Positions 36,468 through 48,479 of a stretch of DNA of 64,000 bases are shown here, one piece after another; the first letter of the stretch is position 1; each line of letters begins with the position of its first letter. The position numbers were made by a program, and so were the translations under genes. The notes under the pieces are model-generated. The model saw only the letters and a list, made by a program, of their open reading frames with translations. It was not told the origin of the DNA and did not search any database. The stretch comes from Cycas panzhihuaensis (taxonomy: Eukaryota; Cycadophyta), in assembly GCA_023213395.1 (NCBI GenBank), contig CM041465.1:76453741-76517740 (forward strand), given 5' to 3'.

Positions 36468-38415
36468 TCATATATGACCCCACAGGCCGTGCTTTCCCCC
36501 AAAACTACATGTACATATCCTCTTTGTTGTTGCCCGCTCACAGGGTGCCATCTCCCGATCTGTGATCCCTCTCACAGGGACCACATGCCTCGAGGCTCCT
36601 CCACAGGCCTTGGCTGCTGCCTCGCTCTCCTCATCTCTCGGTCGTCTCGGGGTCGTCGCCGCCGTGTGGGTACGTGTCCTGCTCTGGCTCGACCTTGAGA
36701 CCATCTGGGCTACCAGCTGATCGTATCTGGCCTAGATACGATCCCGCTCTCCCCGGAGTGCCTCCTCTGTCCCTCTGAGACGCTCTGTGAGCACTGCCAG
36801 TTAGGTTCTTCTCTCTTCATCTCCACCTGCACCACCCTGTGCCTCTAGGGCCTGTACCCGTCCTCGCAGCTCATCTCACTCGCGTCTCGCGTCATCCCTC
36901 TCCTGCTGCAGTCGTCCCTGGGATGTGACATGCTCTTGGGACTCTGTAGCCCATATGTCCCTCGCCCTCACCAACGGGGCGGATGCCTGTCTGTGGGCTC
37001 CTGCCGCTCTAGGCTCGTCACCTGCCTAGATGGGCGGTTGCCCCTCTGCATACACTTGAGGGAATATCTCCCTCACCACAGCCTCTACCAGTCTCCTGAT
37101 CTCTGCTGTACCTACCAATACAACATGCCATGTGTCAGTCTATATCTCACCATATATGTCATAATCAAATTAAACCAAACTTCTATCTAGATGCCAAATG
37201 ACTCTGGAAAAGGTTAGGTCTCACATGTTGTGGCTGCATGCTCCTCACAGTCGCAGCGACATCCTCCCCTCTGGCTCTCACTTGGTAGCAGTGCCTCATC
37301 ATCAGCACCTCCTGCACTGGGTCTCTCTCCTCGCGGGGGTGGGCCCGGCTCTGCGTCTGGATCCCATCACGATCCGTAGCCCACGGGCCCTAGTCACGGG
37401 TCCCCTGACCTCACCCTATGCTCTTGAAGGTCCTGCCTCTCCTCCGGTGGCTCCGGATGGACCCTCTGCCTCTCCTGCTGTCCATGAAGGACCTGCCTCC
37501 CCTACAGGTCGTGACGAGCCAGCCCCACTATCTCTACTGTCTCTGCCATCCCCGTCATCACTGTTATCATCACCCGCGGGCACTCCTACTCCGCCTGCCT
37601 CGTCGTCACTATCCCATCTCACCTGTGGGGCTCGGTATGTAGTGCGGAGGGTGAGGGCGTCTATGATGTGGCCTCTACTAATCTCCGGGACATGGGCCAC
37701 CCTCTGTCCCCTCAGTGAGTCGCAGCACAGTGGACCATCGGGGCTGCTCTAATGGGGTGTGGTCCCCCACTGGTGCCACTTCTGGCGAAGTGGTCAAAGT
37801 ACCAACAACTTTGTAACAAGTCTTTGTAATGACCCACGTCTGCCGAACGTCCTAATAGTATCCAGCTGGGCGATGAGGTTTGTCGCTATCAGGGCTGCCC
37901 AATCCATCCTCTTGCTGGCTTCGCAGTGGCGAACTACATCCATCCATTCTCCTGGTACCTCTTGATAGTTCTGTTTCCAGGAAATCTGGAACAGAATACA
38001 TAGTATGACTAGCTTCCTCACTCGAGGAATCCCCGACATCGAGGCATGCGGAGGTGCTCCCCTCCGATCCCTATCTGTCGGCTCACAGTGAAGAGCAGGC
38101 TGCCTCCTGTGTTTGCCTCAGGTCTTTGGCGGCGTCACGAGTCTCAAGCCTCCCATCGCCGGGAACTCCCGATGTCCATGGGATATCCCTCGGCGTGACC
38201 ATCACATCGCCTACCTGTGGTAGGTGGAACACATATCTCCTCCTGTCCCAATGGGACACGATATCAACCAATAGTCGTTGATACGAGGTGTACTGAGGTG
38301 TCTTGAGGGCCTTGTACAGGCAGCATCTCTGTAAGACCTCCCTATCCCCCTATGTGGCCATCTCTATATAACTCAGCATCGCCATACCCACATTCTCGCG
38401 GTTATCTACCGCGAG
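36468..38415 (-). pseudogene. Element 2 antisense ORF with plant mobile domain
   Basis: Minus-strand reading from about 38415. It includes the plant-mobile-domain block MVDIVSHWDRRRYVFHLPQV followed by GDVMVTPRDI (38271-38180), MDWAALIATNLIAQLDTIR (near 37909-37853), an acidic stretch near 37620-37540 and a charged tail to about 36468. An acceptor-like GAACAG sits just upstream of the N-terminal block (near 38420). Frameshifts break it. Position and order match the other two copies. Confidence 0.75.
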
Positions 38416-39591
38416 GACAGCCTGTTCACACCAAAAACAACTTGAGTTTGTCCCATGTTAGCCACTATCACCCCTCTCTCTCTCAAATCTCTCTCTGCTT
38501 GAGATTTGGGGCCCTTTTGGCCCTCGTGTGCGATTTTACGCCTTTACGCGCCCGTCTGCGCCAAACTTAGCGGTACCACTAAGTTTGGCAGGGGTCCCAC
38601 GGCGATTGTGGGACCCGTGGCAATGATCGCGGCACTGCGATTATTCTTGCCGCGATCTTATCCGAAGGGGTTTCTACCAAAAAAATAAAAATTCTTACGG
38701 TGGACCCGTGGGGTGCAGGACGAGCTCCCTAATGCAGGTCCCGCCTCTTCTGAGTCGATTCGGATCCAGGAGGCCTTCAGATTGTCCATAAGGGCACTAA
38801 AACTATATAGAAACTATGTAAAAGCCTAAAACCTACAAACTTTAAACTTGAGATGGGTGGGTTTAGTGATATCCACTCCTTTGGATCTGGTCTCATTCTG
38901 CCATATCGTCAGTCGGTCGTCTTTGGCTCTCTCCGCTCTCCGATCCGAAGGTCTGATCTCCCTCTACGTGCCTCCAAAGTTGGGCAGTGCTCCGCTGCGT
39001 AAGGAAATGGCTCTGGTTTCATACGAGAGCCGGTGAAAATCAATCCATTTTCCCGTTCATTTCCTTATATAGGCGGGGGCCCCAACGGGCACTTCCTCCG
39101 TTTTTGGTCTCGCGACAATCGTTGGGATTGTCTCGTCCCCCTGTTTGTCTTTGCCTTCTAGCCCTGTCGTCAATTGTGCCGTATTGATGCCCTTTTTTCC
39201 CTCCTTTACAGGGGCATTTATGGTGCCTTATTATCGCGCTTTTGCCAGGGCCCCTTCTACATCGTTTTGCGCGCTACTCCTGTGCCTGCCCGAGTTTATA
39301 CTCGTTTGGCTCGTTTCGCCGCCCTGGACTCGTTTTCGCAGCCCTTTTTCGCTCTTGGGGTCCCCAAAAGGAATGCTCCCCCCACTTGGAGGCATGTTTC
39401 GCTTTCTAAAGCGACCTTTTGGCACCCCAGGAGGCTTTTCCTCCCAGCCACTCTTTGTCGGTGATCAGATTGCTTGCTCTTACCGTGGGTAACCTTATTG
39501 CTGGGTCCTCCTACCCTTCACGGCCATCTTTTGCTTGTTTTTCTGAGTATTACTCTCATCACCCATTGACTGCTTGGATTTTGTGTCACCG
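38416..39591. promoter_or_regulatory. Element 2 divergent spacer
   Basis: Carries the palindrome GCCAAACTTAG/CTAAGTTTGGC (38560-38570 and 38579-38589) and TATATA (39066-39071) ahead of GGCGGGGGCCCC. No coding similarity. Proposed role as a two-way promoter is inferred. Confidence 0.45.
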
Positions 39592-40034
39592 ATGTCTATC
39601 TACATCTTCTGGAGGCGGGCGTGGTAATCTGAACCCTCTGCATTGCGTGGATCCTTCGTAGCCCTTCTGGACATAATCTCCTCCGCTCTGGGATCTTCCT
39701 CCCAGAGGCTACCAACAACGAAGCCAAGTATATAGCTGTTATTGAAGCCCTCACGGATGCCCTTCATTTCCATCATAGATCTATTCCTTTACTTTGCGAC
39801 TCTCAAGTTGTGGTGTCTCATCTCACCCAGGTTTACCAGGTGCGATGCCCTCACTTGAGGACTCTTGCTTCTGCTGCCAAATCCCTCCTGGCCTGCTTCT
39901 CTTCTGTTGATATCCAGCATATCCCTCGGGCCCTCAACGCTGAGGCAGATAGTCTCGTTCGCCTCATCTTTGAGTGCCACCTTTCTCTCCTTGCTGATCG
40001 TCCTCGAGGCTTGCCTGGCCTTCCTGTCGCCTAA
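39592..40034 (+). pseudogene. Element 2 second RNase H ORF
   Basis: ATG at 39592. The front is frameshifted, but the C-terminal half is clear in one frame: LLCDSQ near 39793, VVVSHLTQVYQVRCPHL near 39808, and IPRALNAEADSLVRL near 39920 with the final catalytic Asp, ending with a stop at 40034. It supplies the block lost in Element 1, so across the three copies all four catalytic carboxylates of RNase HI (Asp, Glu, Asp, Asp) can be seen. Confidence 0.78.
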
Positions 40035-40416
40035 GCCCCAGGTCGTTTGTCACTTTGCTTTGCGATCCATTCGCACCTCCGAAACTAGGCTACTAATGAG
40101 GTAAAACTATGGTGCCCACTCTTTGCTTACTCTTTACTTGACTATCCATGTTCCTTTGCACCCTTTGTGGTGGGGGCAGCCCCCTCACCTGTCTCATTCT
40201 TCCAGTCGGTTCCCAGGTGGCTCATAGATAGCCCCTATGGTGTCTCCACTACCGTTTTCGTATCCACCGTTACGCCCACGACCTTTCATGCGGCACCCTT
40301 GCCCTCTTGTTATGATCTTGATTGATATATCTATACGCATTTACTCTTGGCGGTTGTGTTGCCAGCATTCGCCTTCGCACCAGGCTTCGAAGCGGCGAGG
40401 CTCTCTGCCGAGGCGG
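40035..40416 (+). other. Element 2 3' untranslated spacer
   Basis: Between the second RNase H and the 3' LTR. It resembles 6677-7060 of Element 1. No gene is seen. Confidence 0.5.
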
Positions 40417-42960
40417 TGTTTCCCGGCTTCGGGAATGGATCTGGAATCAGCCGAGCGAAGTGCGGGCGAGCATGTTTCGCATTATCATCACTTTCTTTTA
40501 TTGGGTGTTTGCTTACGTATGCGCATGTGTGCGACTTAGGTAGGCGACTTTGTCATCGTCCACACTTATTTTAGCCTATAGCGGTATAGCGGTGCACTCT
40601 AGTGAGTGTGGCACCCTGGTGACCACATTACTTCCCACATCTGCCCTCCTCGCTCCAGGATCCACCAGGTTTGCTCCATTTCTGCTCATGTGATGACTCA
40701 TCATCGTTTGGTCAACCTGCCACCCCATTTGAGCCATATTTTTGCTCCTTTGGACCCGTTTGTTAGCTTGTGTACCCCCGGGTAGGCGTTCTAGTCCCCT
40801 ATTAGCCTTTTCGGTCATACGCTGACTAGGCGTTTGGTGGGCCCCCATTTTGGCTCAGTGCGTCTTGGCGAGAATTTTCTGATCTGGCCGGAATATCCGT
40901 CTGCATGGAATTCTGATGATAAACTGTCTCAGATTATTTTTAAAAATCTGCCGTGGCAATTTCGCATTTATTGCAAAAATGCCATGTGGCTCGCGCCTTA
41001 TTTCTCTCGACCCGTCTGTCGCTCGCTTTAGGGTTTGGTCTGAGTATTTAAGCCATTTTTGACTCATTTTCAAGGATTCTTTTGCTCACTTTTGGATTTG
41101 CTCTCAAGGAAACATCATTACATACTGCTCTTCCCTCTTCATTACCTTTGGTGTTCTGGACTGCATCCCTCCACCAGCGCCCTGCTCTCCTTTGGTGTGG
41201 CTTGGACATTCTTCCAGCCCCTTATACACCTTGGAGAGGGCCCCTTGGAGCGGCTCCAATAGATCCTTTGCCCAGGCAGGCCCCGAGTGCGTCAAGTGCA
41301 GGAGCTTCCTTCCCAACCTCCGTAGCAGGGTCCCAAACCTGCTATACTTCAGATCTGGGCTGATTTCTCAGCCCCTCTTTACTGCTCTTTGGCTGAGGCA
41401 AGTCCCTTGCCTCCCTCACTCAGGTATTCATTGCTTTACATGTTTTTCTCTTGTGATATTCATGCTCTATGATGCTTGTTCCTTGCTTGCTTACTTGAGT
41501 TTGGTTCTTGTCTCTTTTGTGGGCTGTTCTACCACTCTTTTGGTGCTTCTTGCCTGTGTTTGCTGTCCAAGGAAGAGGGGTAGCATAGGTTTTAGAGAGG
41601 AGCTGGGTGGATACCGTACCACCTTCCACGCTCCCTAAGCGGCTCTAAGCCCTCCAAAGCCTCCCTCTCGCCCGTCTTGCCCTTGGCATGCAAGCAAGGG
41701 TTTGTAGGCCCTCTTTTGGCTGCTCAAACCAATGCTATCACTGATATCTGTGTGATTTGGGGCCTTTTGCTCAGGTTTGGGCAACACTCATAAGTCCCAA
41801 CCGCTAGTTTTGCCTCACTTTCTTCCGGCCACTGGCTTTCTCCTCATAGCATCACAGTTGTGGGTTTTCTTGGGCCTCTCTTTGCCTCTTTGCTACCATT
41901 TTCCAGCCCTTGCTCTTGCCCTTGTCCTCACTGCCTTGTGGCTCTTGAGGGGAGGTTAGGGCATCATTTGCGAGAGGTAGGCCACTCAGGAGGCTTCTGG
42001 AGTGATTACTTCGCCTTGGCCACTCTCTTTTAGGTACTTTCATTGTTGGATTGGCACTAACGCATGTATATTTAGATTCACATTTATATTATTTAGGTAT
42101 ATATTGTTAGGATCTTGTATTGCATGTTAGTGTTCTTCCTCTGGGAAGAGAGAGACCACCATTGCTTGCAGGTATTCGGGAGTGTGGAGGATATCGCCTG
42201 TTGGTCCCGTTCTTGTAAACACCCTTGTCTTGTCGTATTTTAAGCTTGCCTTCATTTATTAGTTGGTGCTTCCTTTCTTTCTTTGCATCGCATTTGATTT
42301 TCCGGGGAAGGTAAGGAAGCCCCCCTTGTCGCCCGCTGCAACATCTCGCATCCAACGCATCGTGTGGAGTGGCTAGGTGCTCCTCAAGAAGGCTTTCGTC
42401 ATGCACGCCCTTGGTCCAGGTGCACGTCTTGCTCCACTTCGCTACCTCCTTTTTTCCTCTTTTATTTCCCCTTTAGTAATTAGCGCATTGGAAGATAAAA
42501 AGGGAAAATTTGATCTTGCATTTTGTTTATTTTGTTGCACGCACCCCTACCATCTACAGGAAAGGTTGTAGGAACCCCCTTTCCCTACCTTTCTCCTTAT
42601 TTCCTTAACTACACAAGTTCTTTGCTTCTCGCATCACTTGTGTACCCGGTTAGGTTGTGTAGGCATACCCTTGACCTATCCCCTTTGGGTCTTCTCTTCC
42701 CCCTTCTAGCCACCTAAGTGTGGGAGGGTCCCGCTTCTAGGCCAACCCGGGTTTGCCCTACGCATCTTCACCCCTTGTTCGAAGCGGTGAAGGACCACCT
42801 GATAGTAGCCATACTCCATAGCAGATCCTGAACTCGCGCTCCGGCGCACGGGGCGCTCTGCGTGATAGTTACTCACCTCTTAGGTCCCACTTTCAATCAT
42901 TTCACCACCCGCTCTCTCCACGCCTACTAGTTAGGTAGTTATCCCGTAGAAGCACGTCTA
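40417..42960 (+). repeat. Element 2 3' LTR (2544 bp)
   Basis: Starts TGTTTCCCGG and ends AGCACGTCTA, where the 5' LTR has GCGCATCCA, so the terminal CA has mutated to TA. It has the TATA-like GTATTTAAGCC at 41044-41054 and splice donor GT at 42311. It is followed at once by the GTGGG duplication. Confidence 0.9.
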
Positions 42961-42965
42961 GTGGG
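42961..42965. repeat. Target-site duplication of Element 2, right copy (GTGGG)
   Basis: Exact match of 8178-8182. Removing Element 2 and one copy makes the Element 1 LTR continuous. Confidence 0.88.
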
Positions 42966-44425
42966 CTATTTTGCCATTGTCTTTGTGCCTCTTGCCTACG
43001 TTTCTTGCTCAAAGGCGTTGGCATTGAGGGTTAGCATAGGCTTTGGGAAGGAGGTGGTGGATTCGCACCACCTTCCATGCTCCCTAAGCGGCTCTAAGCC
43101 CCCCAAATCCTCCCTCTCGCCCTATGTTGTCCTAGGCACACAAACAAAGGTTTATTGGCCCTCTTTTGGCCGCTAAAACCAGCACTGTCACAAGTTGCAG
43201 CACTAATTTGAGGGCCTTTGTTTAGGTTTGAGCAACTTACATAAGTCCCAACCGCTAGTCTTTGCCTAACTTTCTTCCCGGCTGCCCGGCTTGCTCCTCA
43301 TAGCATCTCGGTTCGCCATAGGTTTTCCTTGGCCCCTCTTTGCCTCCTTATTGCCGTTTCCAGCCCTTGCTCTTAGCCTTGCCCTCGTTGCCTTGTGGCT
43401 CTTGGGGGGAGGTTAGGGCATCATTTGCAGGAGGTGGGCCACTCCGAGGCTTACTGATCATTTACCCTTGCTTTGGTTACTCTCTTTTATGTACTTTCAT
43501 CATTGGATTGATACTAACACGTGTATTTAGATTCATATTTGTACTATTTAGACATATATTGTTAGAATCTTGTATTGCATGTTAGTATCCTTCCCCCGGG
43601 AAGGGAGAGGTTGCCATTGCTTGTAGGTACTTGGGAAGCGTGGAGGATATTGCCCGTTAGCTCCGTTGCTGGTAAGTGCCCTCATGTACATCGTACTTTC
43701 GTACTTCTTCATTTATTAGCATTTGCTTCCTTTATTTCCTTGGCATCGCATTTGGTATTTTTTCTGGGGAAGGTAAGGGAGCCCCTTTTCAGTCCGCTGC
43801 AACATCCTGCATCCAACGTGCCGCGTGGAATAGCTTGGTGCTCCTCGAGAAGGCCTTCGTCACGCACGCCCTCGGTCCAGGTGCACATCTTACTCTACCT
43901 TGCTACCCTTTTTCCTTTTGATTCCTCCTTTAGTAATTAACACATTGGAAAATAAAAAGGAAATTTGGTCTTGTATTTGGTTATGTTTCATTTGTTTTAT
44001 TACACACATCTTTGCCATCCATAGGAAAGGCTATAGGAACCCCCATTCTCTACCTTTCCTCTTTTCTTCTCAACCGCTCAAGCCTCTTGTCTCCCGCGTT
44101 GCTTGTGTACCCGGTTAGCTTGTTTAGGCATACTCTTGACCTATTTTTCTTGGATCTTCTCCTTCCCCTTCCGGCCACCCAAGGGTGGGAGGGTCCTGTC
44201 CCTAGGTTAGCCCAGGTTTGCCCTATGCATCTTTACCCTTTGTTCGAAGTGGTGGAGGATCACTTGTTAATAGCCATATTCCATTGCAGATCGCGAACTC
44301 GCGCTCCGGCGCACGTGGTGCTCTGCGTGGTAATTACTTTCCTCATATGTTTCACCTTCAGTTGTATCACCACCCACTCTCACCACACCTATTAGTTAGG
44401 TAGTTATCTCGTAGATGTGCATCCA
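42966..44425 (+). repeat. Element 1 3' LTR, second part
   Basis: Aligns with about 9280-10738 of the Element 2 LTR and continues the LTR broken at 8182. Together the two pieces give 2582 bp, close to the 2556 bp of its relative. It ends GTGCATCCA at 44425. Splice donor GT is at 43773. Confidence 0.87.
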
Positions 44426-44430
44426 ACTAC

Positions 44431-46793
44431 CTAGAGGCTTTTGGCTTTGGGGAACCTTGGCGAACCTGGATTAAACTGTGCATTGGGAATCTGTAATTTT
44501 CTGTCATTATTAACGATTCATCTTCTAGGTTCTTCCCCGGATTCAGGTTGAGGCAAGGCGACCCCCTCTCCCCCTTCTTATTTATTATGCTGGCTGAGCT
44601 GCTGGGTAGAACTGCAGAGTCACTTGAGAGGTTTGGGTCCTTAATAGGGATTAAATCGATGTCGGGGGTGCACAATGTGGTTCACCATCAATTTGTTGAT
44701 GACAATATCCTCCTTGGTAAGGCCTCGATCGAGGCTTCAGTTAAAGACATCCTGGGGCATTTTGAGAAGGCCACGAACCAGAAGATAAGCCTCAGGAAGA
44801 GTAATGTCTTTTTTATAAACACCCCGGGCCATGCCCAAGGTAGGATTAGTAGAATTTTAGGAATGGATATAAAGAAGCTTCCCACAATTTACCTGGACTT
44901 GTCCTTATTTGTCGGTAAGATGTCCAAAGATATATGGAACCCTCTTTTAGATAGAATGCAAAGGAAGTTAGCAGGCTGGAAAGGTGCCCTCTTAAGTTCA
45001 GCTGGAAAGCTCCAGCTAATTGCCTCTACTCTCCAGAGCATTCCAGTGTTTTGGATGTCCATCTTTAGGGTTCTAACAAGCATCTCAAATACTATTAAAT
45101 CAATTCAGGAAATATTCCTTTGGTCTGGATTAGAAAGTAAAGACAGGATGTACCTGGAGAGTTGGAGCAAAGTATGCACTCTAAAATGGGTTGGTGGCCT
45201 TAATTTCCGTAGGCTCTCTCCCTTCAATATTGCCCTTGGGGCAAAGCTCAGGTAGAGATTGTTCAGAGGTGGGGAGAGACTCTGGGAGAGGATCCTCTCT
45301 AGAAAATATATTCAGGGGGGCTCCTTTTTGGATAGTAGCATCTCATCGGCTGGCTCTATCGTCTGGAGGAGCATCCTCAAAGCATGGGCAGCTATTAGGG
45401 ATGGCCTAATATGGAGACTGGGCAATGGCAATTCCATAAGATTTTAGGATGACGTATGGTATTGTGAGGCCACAGGCAGTTCAGACACAGGTGCCTCTAA
45501 TAGGCCCTTGTGTTAGGCAATACGACAACCTAATTAAAGACTACTGGACCAAGAGAGAAGGAAGCAAGAGCTAGAGGAAATTAGAGGATATCCAAGGCGG
45601 TACGCCTCTGGGAGGGTCTCAATAAGATCAATAGGATCTTAAGTAAAAGTTATATCCCTAGAACTCCATTGCAGGATTCGATGGTGTGGCCCTCTAGCAC
45701 GTGCAGGGAGTATCTGATTCTGTGAGGTTATCAATACTTATGTGTAAAAAGAGGGTACAAGAAAAACCCAATGCTGGAAGGGGTTTGGAGGCTACCCCCC
45801 ATCCCAAAAATAGCCTTGTTCTGGTGGACCTGCCTCATGAACAAAATCCTCACTTTAGACAACCTTCAAAAGTGAGGATTTATGTTGGCCAACAGATGTG
45901 TCTTATGCTACAAGGGGGAGGAATCCATTGACCACATTATCCTAGAGTGCCCTTTCACAAGGGAGATTTGGAGGGTGTTGCTTGAAAAACTTGAAGTGTG
46001 TTGGATCTTCTCGTAAAAGACTGCTGACCTGTGGCTGGCATGGCAAATCCCATTCAAAAGTAATACTCTCAGTCGTATCTGGAAAAATTCACTCCCGATA
46101 TTAGCGTGGAATATCTTGAAAGAAAGAAATAACAGGATCTTTCAAGGAAAAGGAAAGGACCAGATGGGTGTTTACACCAGAGTCTGTTCGGACATCAAAG
46201 AAAATGTTGGCAACGTTAAGGAAAAATGTATAACCTTAACAGAAAATAGAATTTTGCTTAAATGGGATATAGATCCTGAAATAGTTGCTCCTAAACCTAG
46301 AAGCACCAGATGGATCCCCCCAGTGGAGCCTTGGATCAAAATCAATTTTGACAGGGCTGCAAAAGGAAACCAGAGGCCGGGGTGGGGAATCTGTAGGGAC
46401 TGCAAAGGCCCCATTATTTGGGCCTTTGCAGATTACTATGAAACCCAGACGAACAACTATGTAGAGATGCATGCTATGCTTAAACCCATCGACTTAGCTC
46501 ATAAAGGGGGCTTCCAACGGCTGGTGATTGAGGGGGATTCAAAGGTTGTTTTAAATTCGTTAAAAGGTATGGCCCTCCTGGATTGGAAATTTTAGGCTTT
46601 AATTAATAATGCCAAAAAATTCATCAAGGGTTGATAGAATGTCTGTATTAGACACACTCTGAGAGATGACAATAAAGTAGCAGATTTTTTGGCAAACTGG
46701 GGGGTTAGGAATAAGAGGGGGCAAGTGTGGAGATGCGATTTCCCTAGGGACCTTCTGGCTCTGGTTGAGAAGGATATGACTTGTAATAGCTAG
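44431..46793 (+). pseudogene. LINE-a ORF2: RT (partial), zinc region, RNase H
   Basis: RT motifs are FRLRQGDPLSPFLFIMLAEL (44543-44602) and catalytic FVDDNILL (44692-44715). A long open part runs to a stop at 45255. A zinc-type segment CVLCYKGEESIDHIILECPF lies near 45898-45957. An RNase H domain follows: WIKINFDRAAKGN near 46331, VEMHAM near 46460, VIEGDSKVVLNSL near 46523, NKVADFLANWGV near 46671. Stops occur at about 44491, 45253, 46595 and elsewhere. LINE RTs copy their own RNA at a nicked target. It is the same family as LINE-b but clearly diverged. Confidence 0.84.
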
Positions 46794-46943
46794 CCGCGGG
46801 GCTTGTTCCGGCCTTCTAGTTCTCTTTGCCTATACTATGGGGTTGTCACGGTCTACTCTATCTTGGTTCCTTCTTGTCTTCTGATGTACTAGGTTATGGG
46901 ATCCTGTTTTCAAACCCACTTTAATTCATTTTATCTTACCAAA
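44431..46943 (+). mobile_element. LINE-a: non-LTR retrotransposon, 3' portion
   Basis: From 44431 the sequence reads directly into a LINE reverse transcriptase, so Element 1 inserted inside it and its 5' part lies left of the window. RT end, a zf-RVT-type zinc region and RNase H are present. The 3' end reads ...TTACCAAA and passes into the TA array at about 46944. Confidence 0.85.
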
Positions 46944-48320
<1,377 letters not shown>

Positions 48321-48479
48321 TTTTTTTATTTGGTTTAAATAAATGAGGGGATTAAAAGAGGACTCCAACCCTTATACAAAGTCTGCAAGATCAACTACAA
48401 GGATTTGTCATGACAAGCCCACAACCTAGCTAACTAAAACAACCCAACCTAACAACAATAACTAAACTATCCCACCCCA

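Larger units (their letters stand above)
8183..42960 (+). mobile_element. Element 2: Tat-like Ty3/gypsy retrotransposon with both LTRs, interrupted by Element 3
   Basis: Bounded by LTRs 8183-10738 and 40417-42960 and by GTGGG duplications. Without Element 3 (12916 to about 31377 plus one target copy) it is about 16.3 kb. It has a primer-binding site, gag (split), protease, RT, RNase H, integrase, antisense plant-mobile-domain ORF and second RNase H. It inserted into the 3' LTR of the related Element 1. Frameshifts and stops make it non-coding. Confidence 0.9.

Noticed and set aside
44548-45255. Group II intron maturase or telomerase RT for the 44.5 kb RT
   Set aside because: The QGDPLSPFLF and FVDD boxes, the downstream zinc region and the RNase H are those of plant LINEs.
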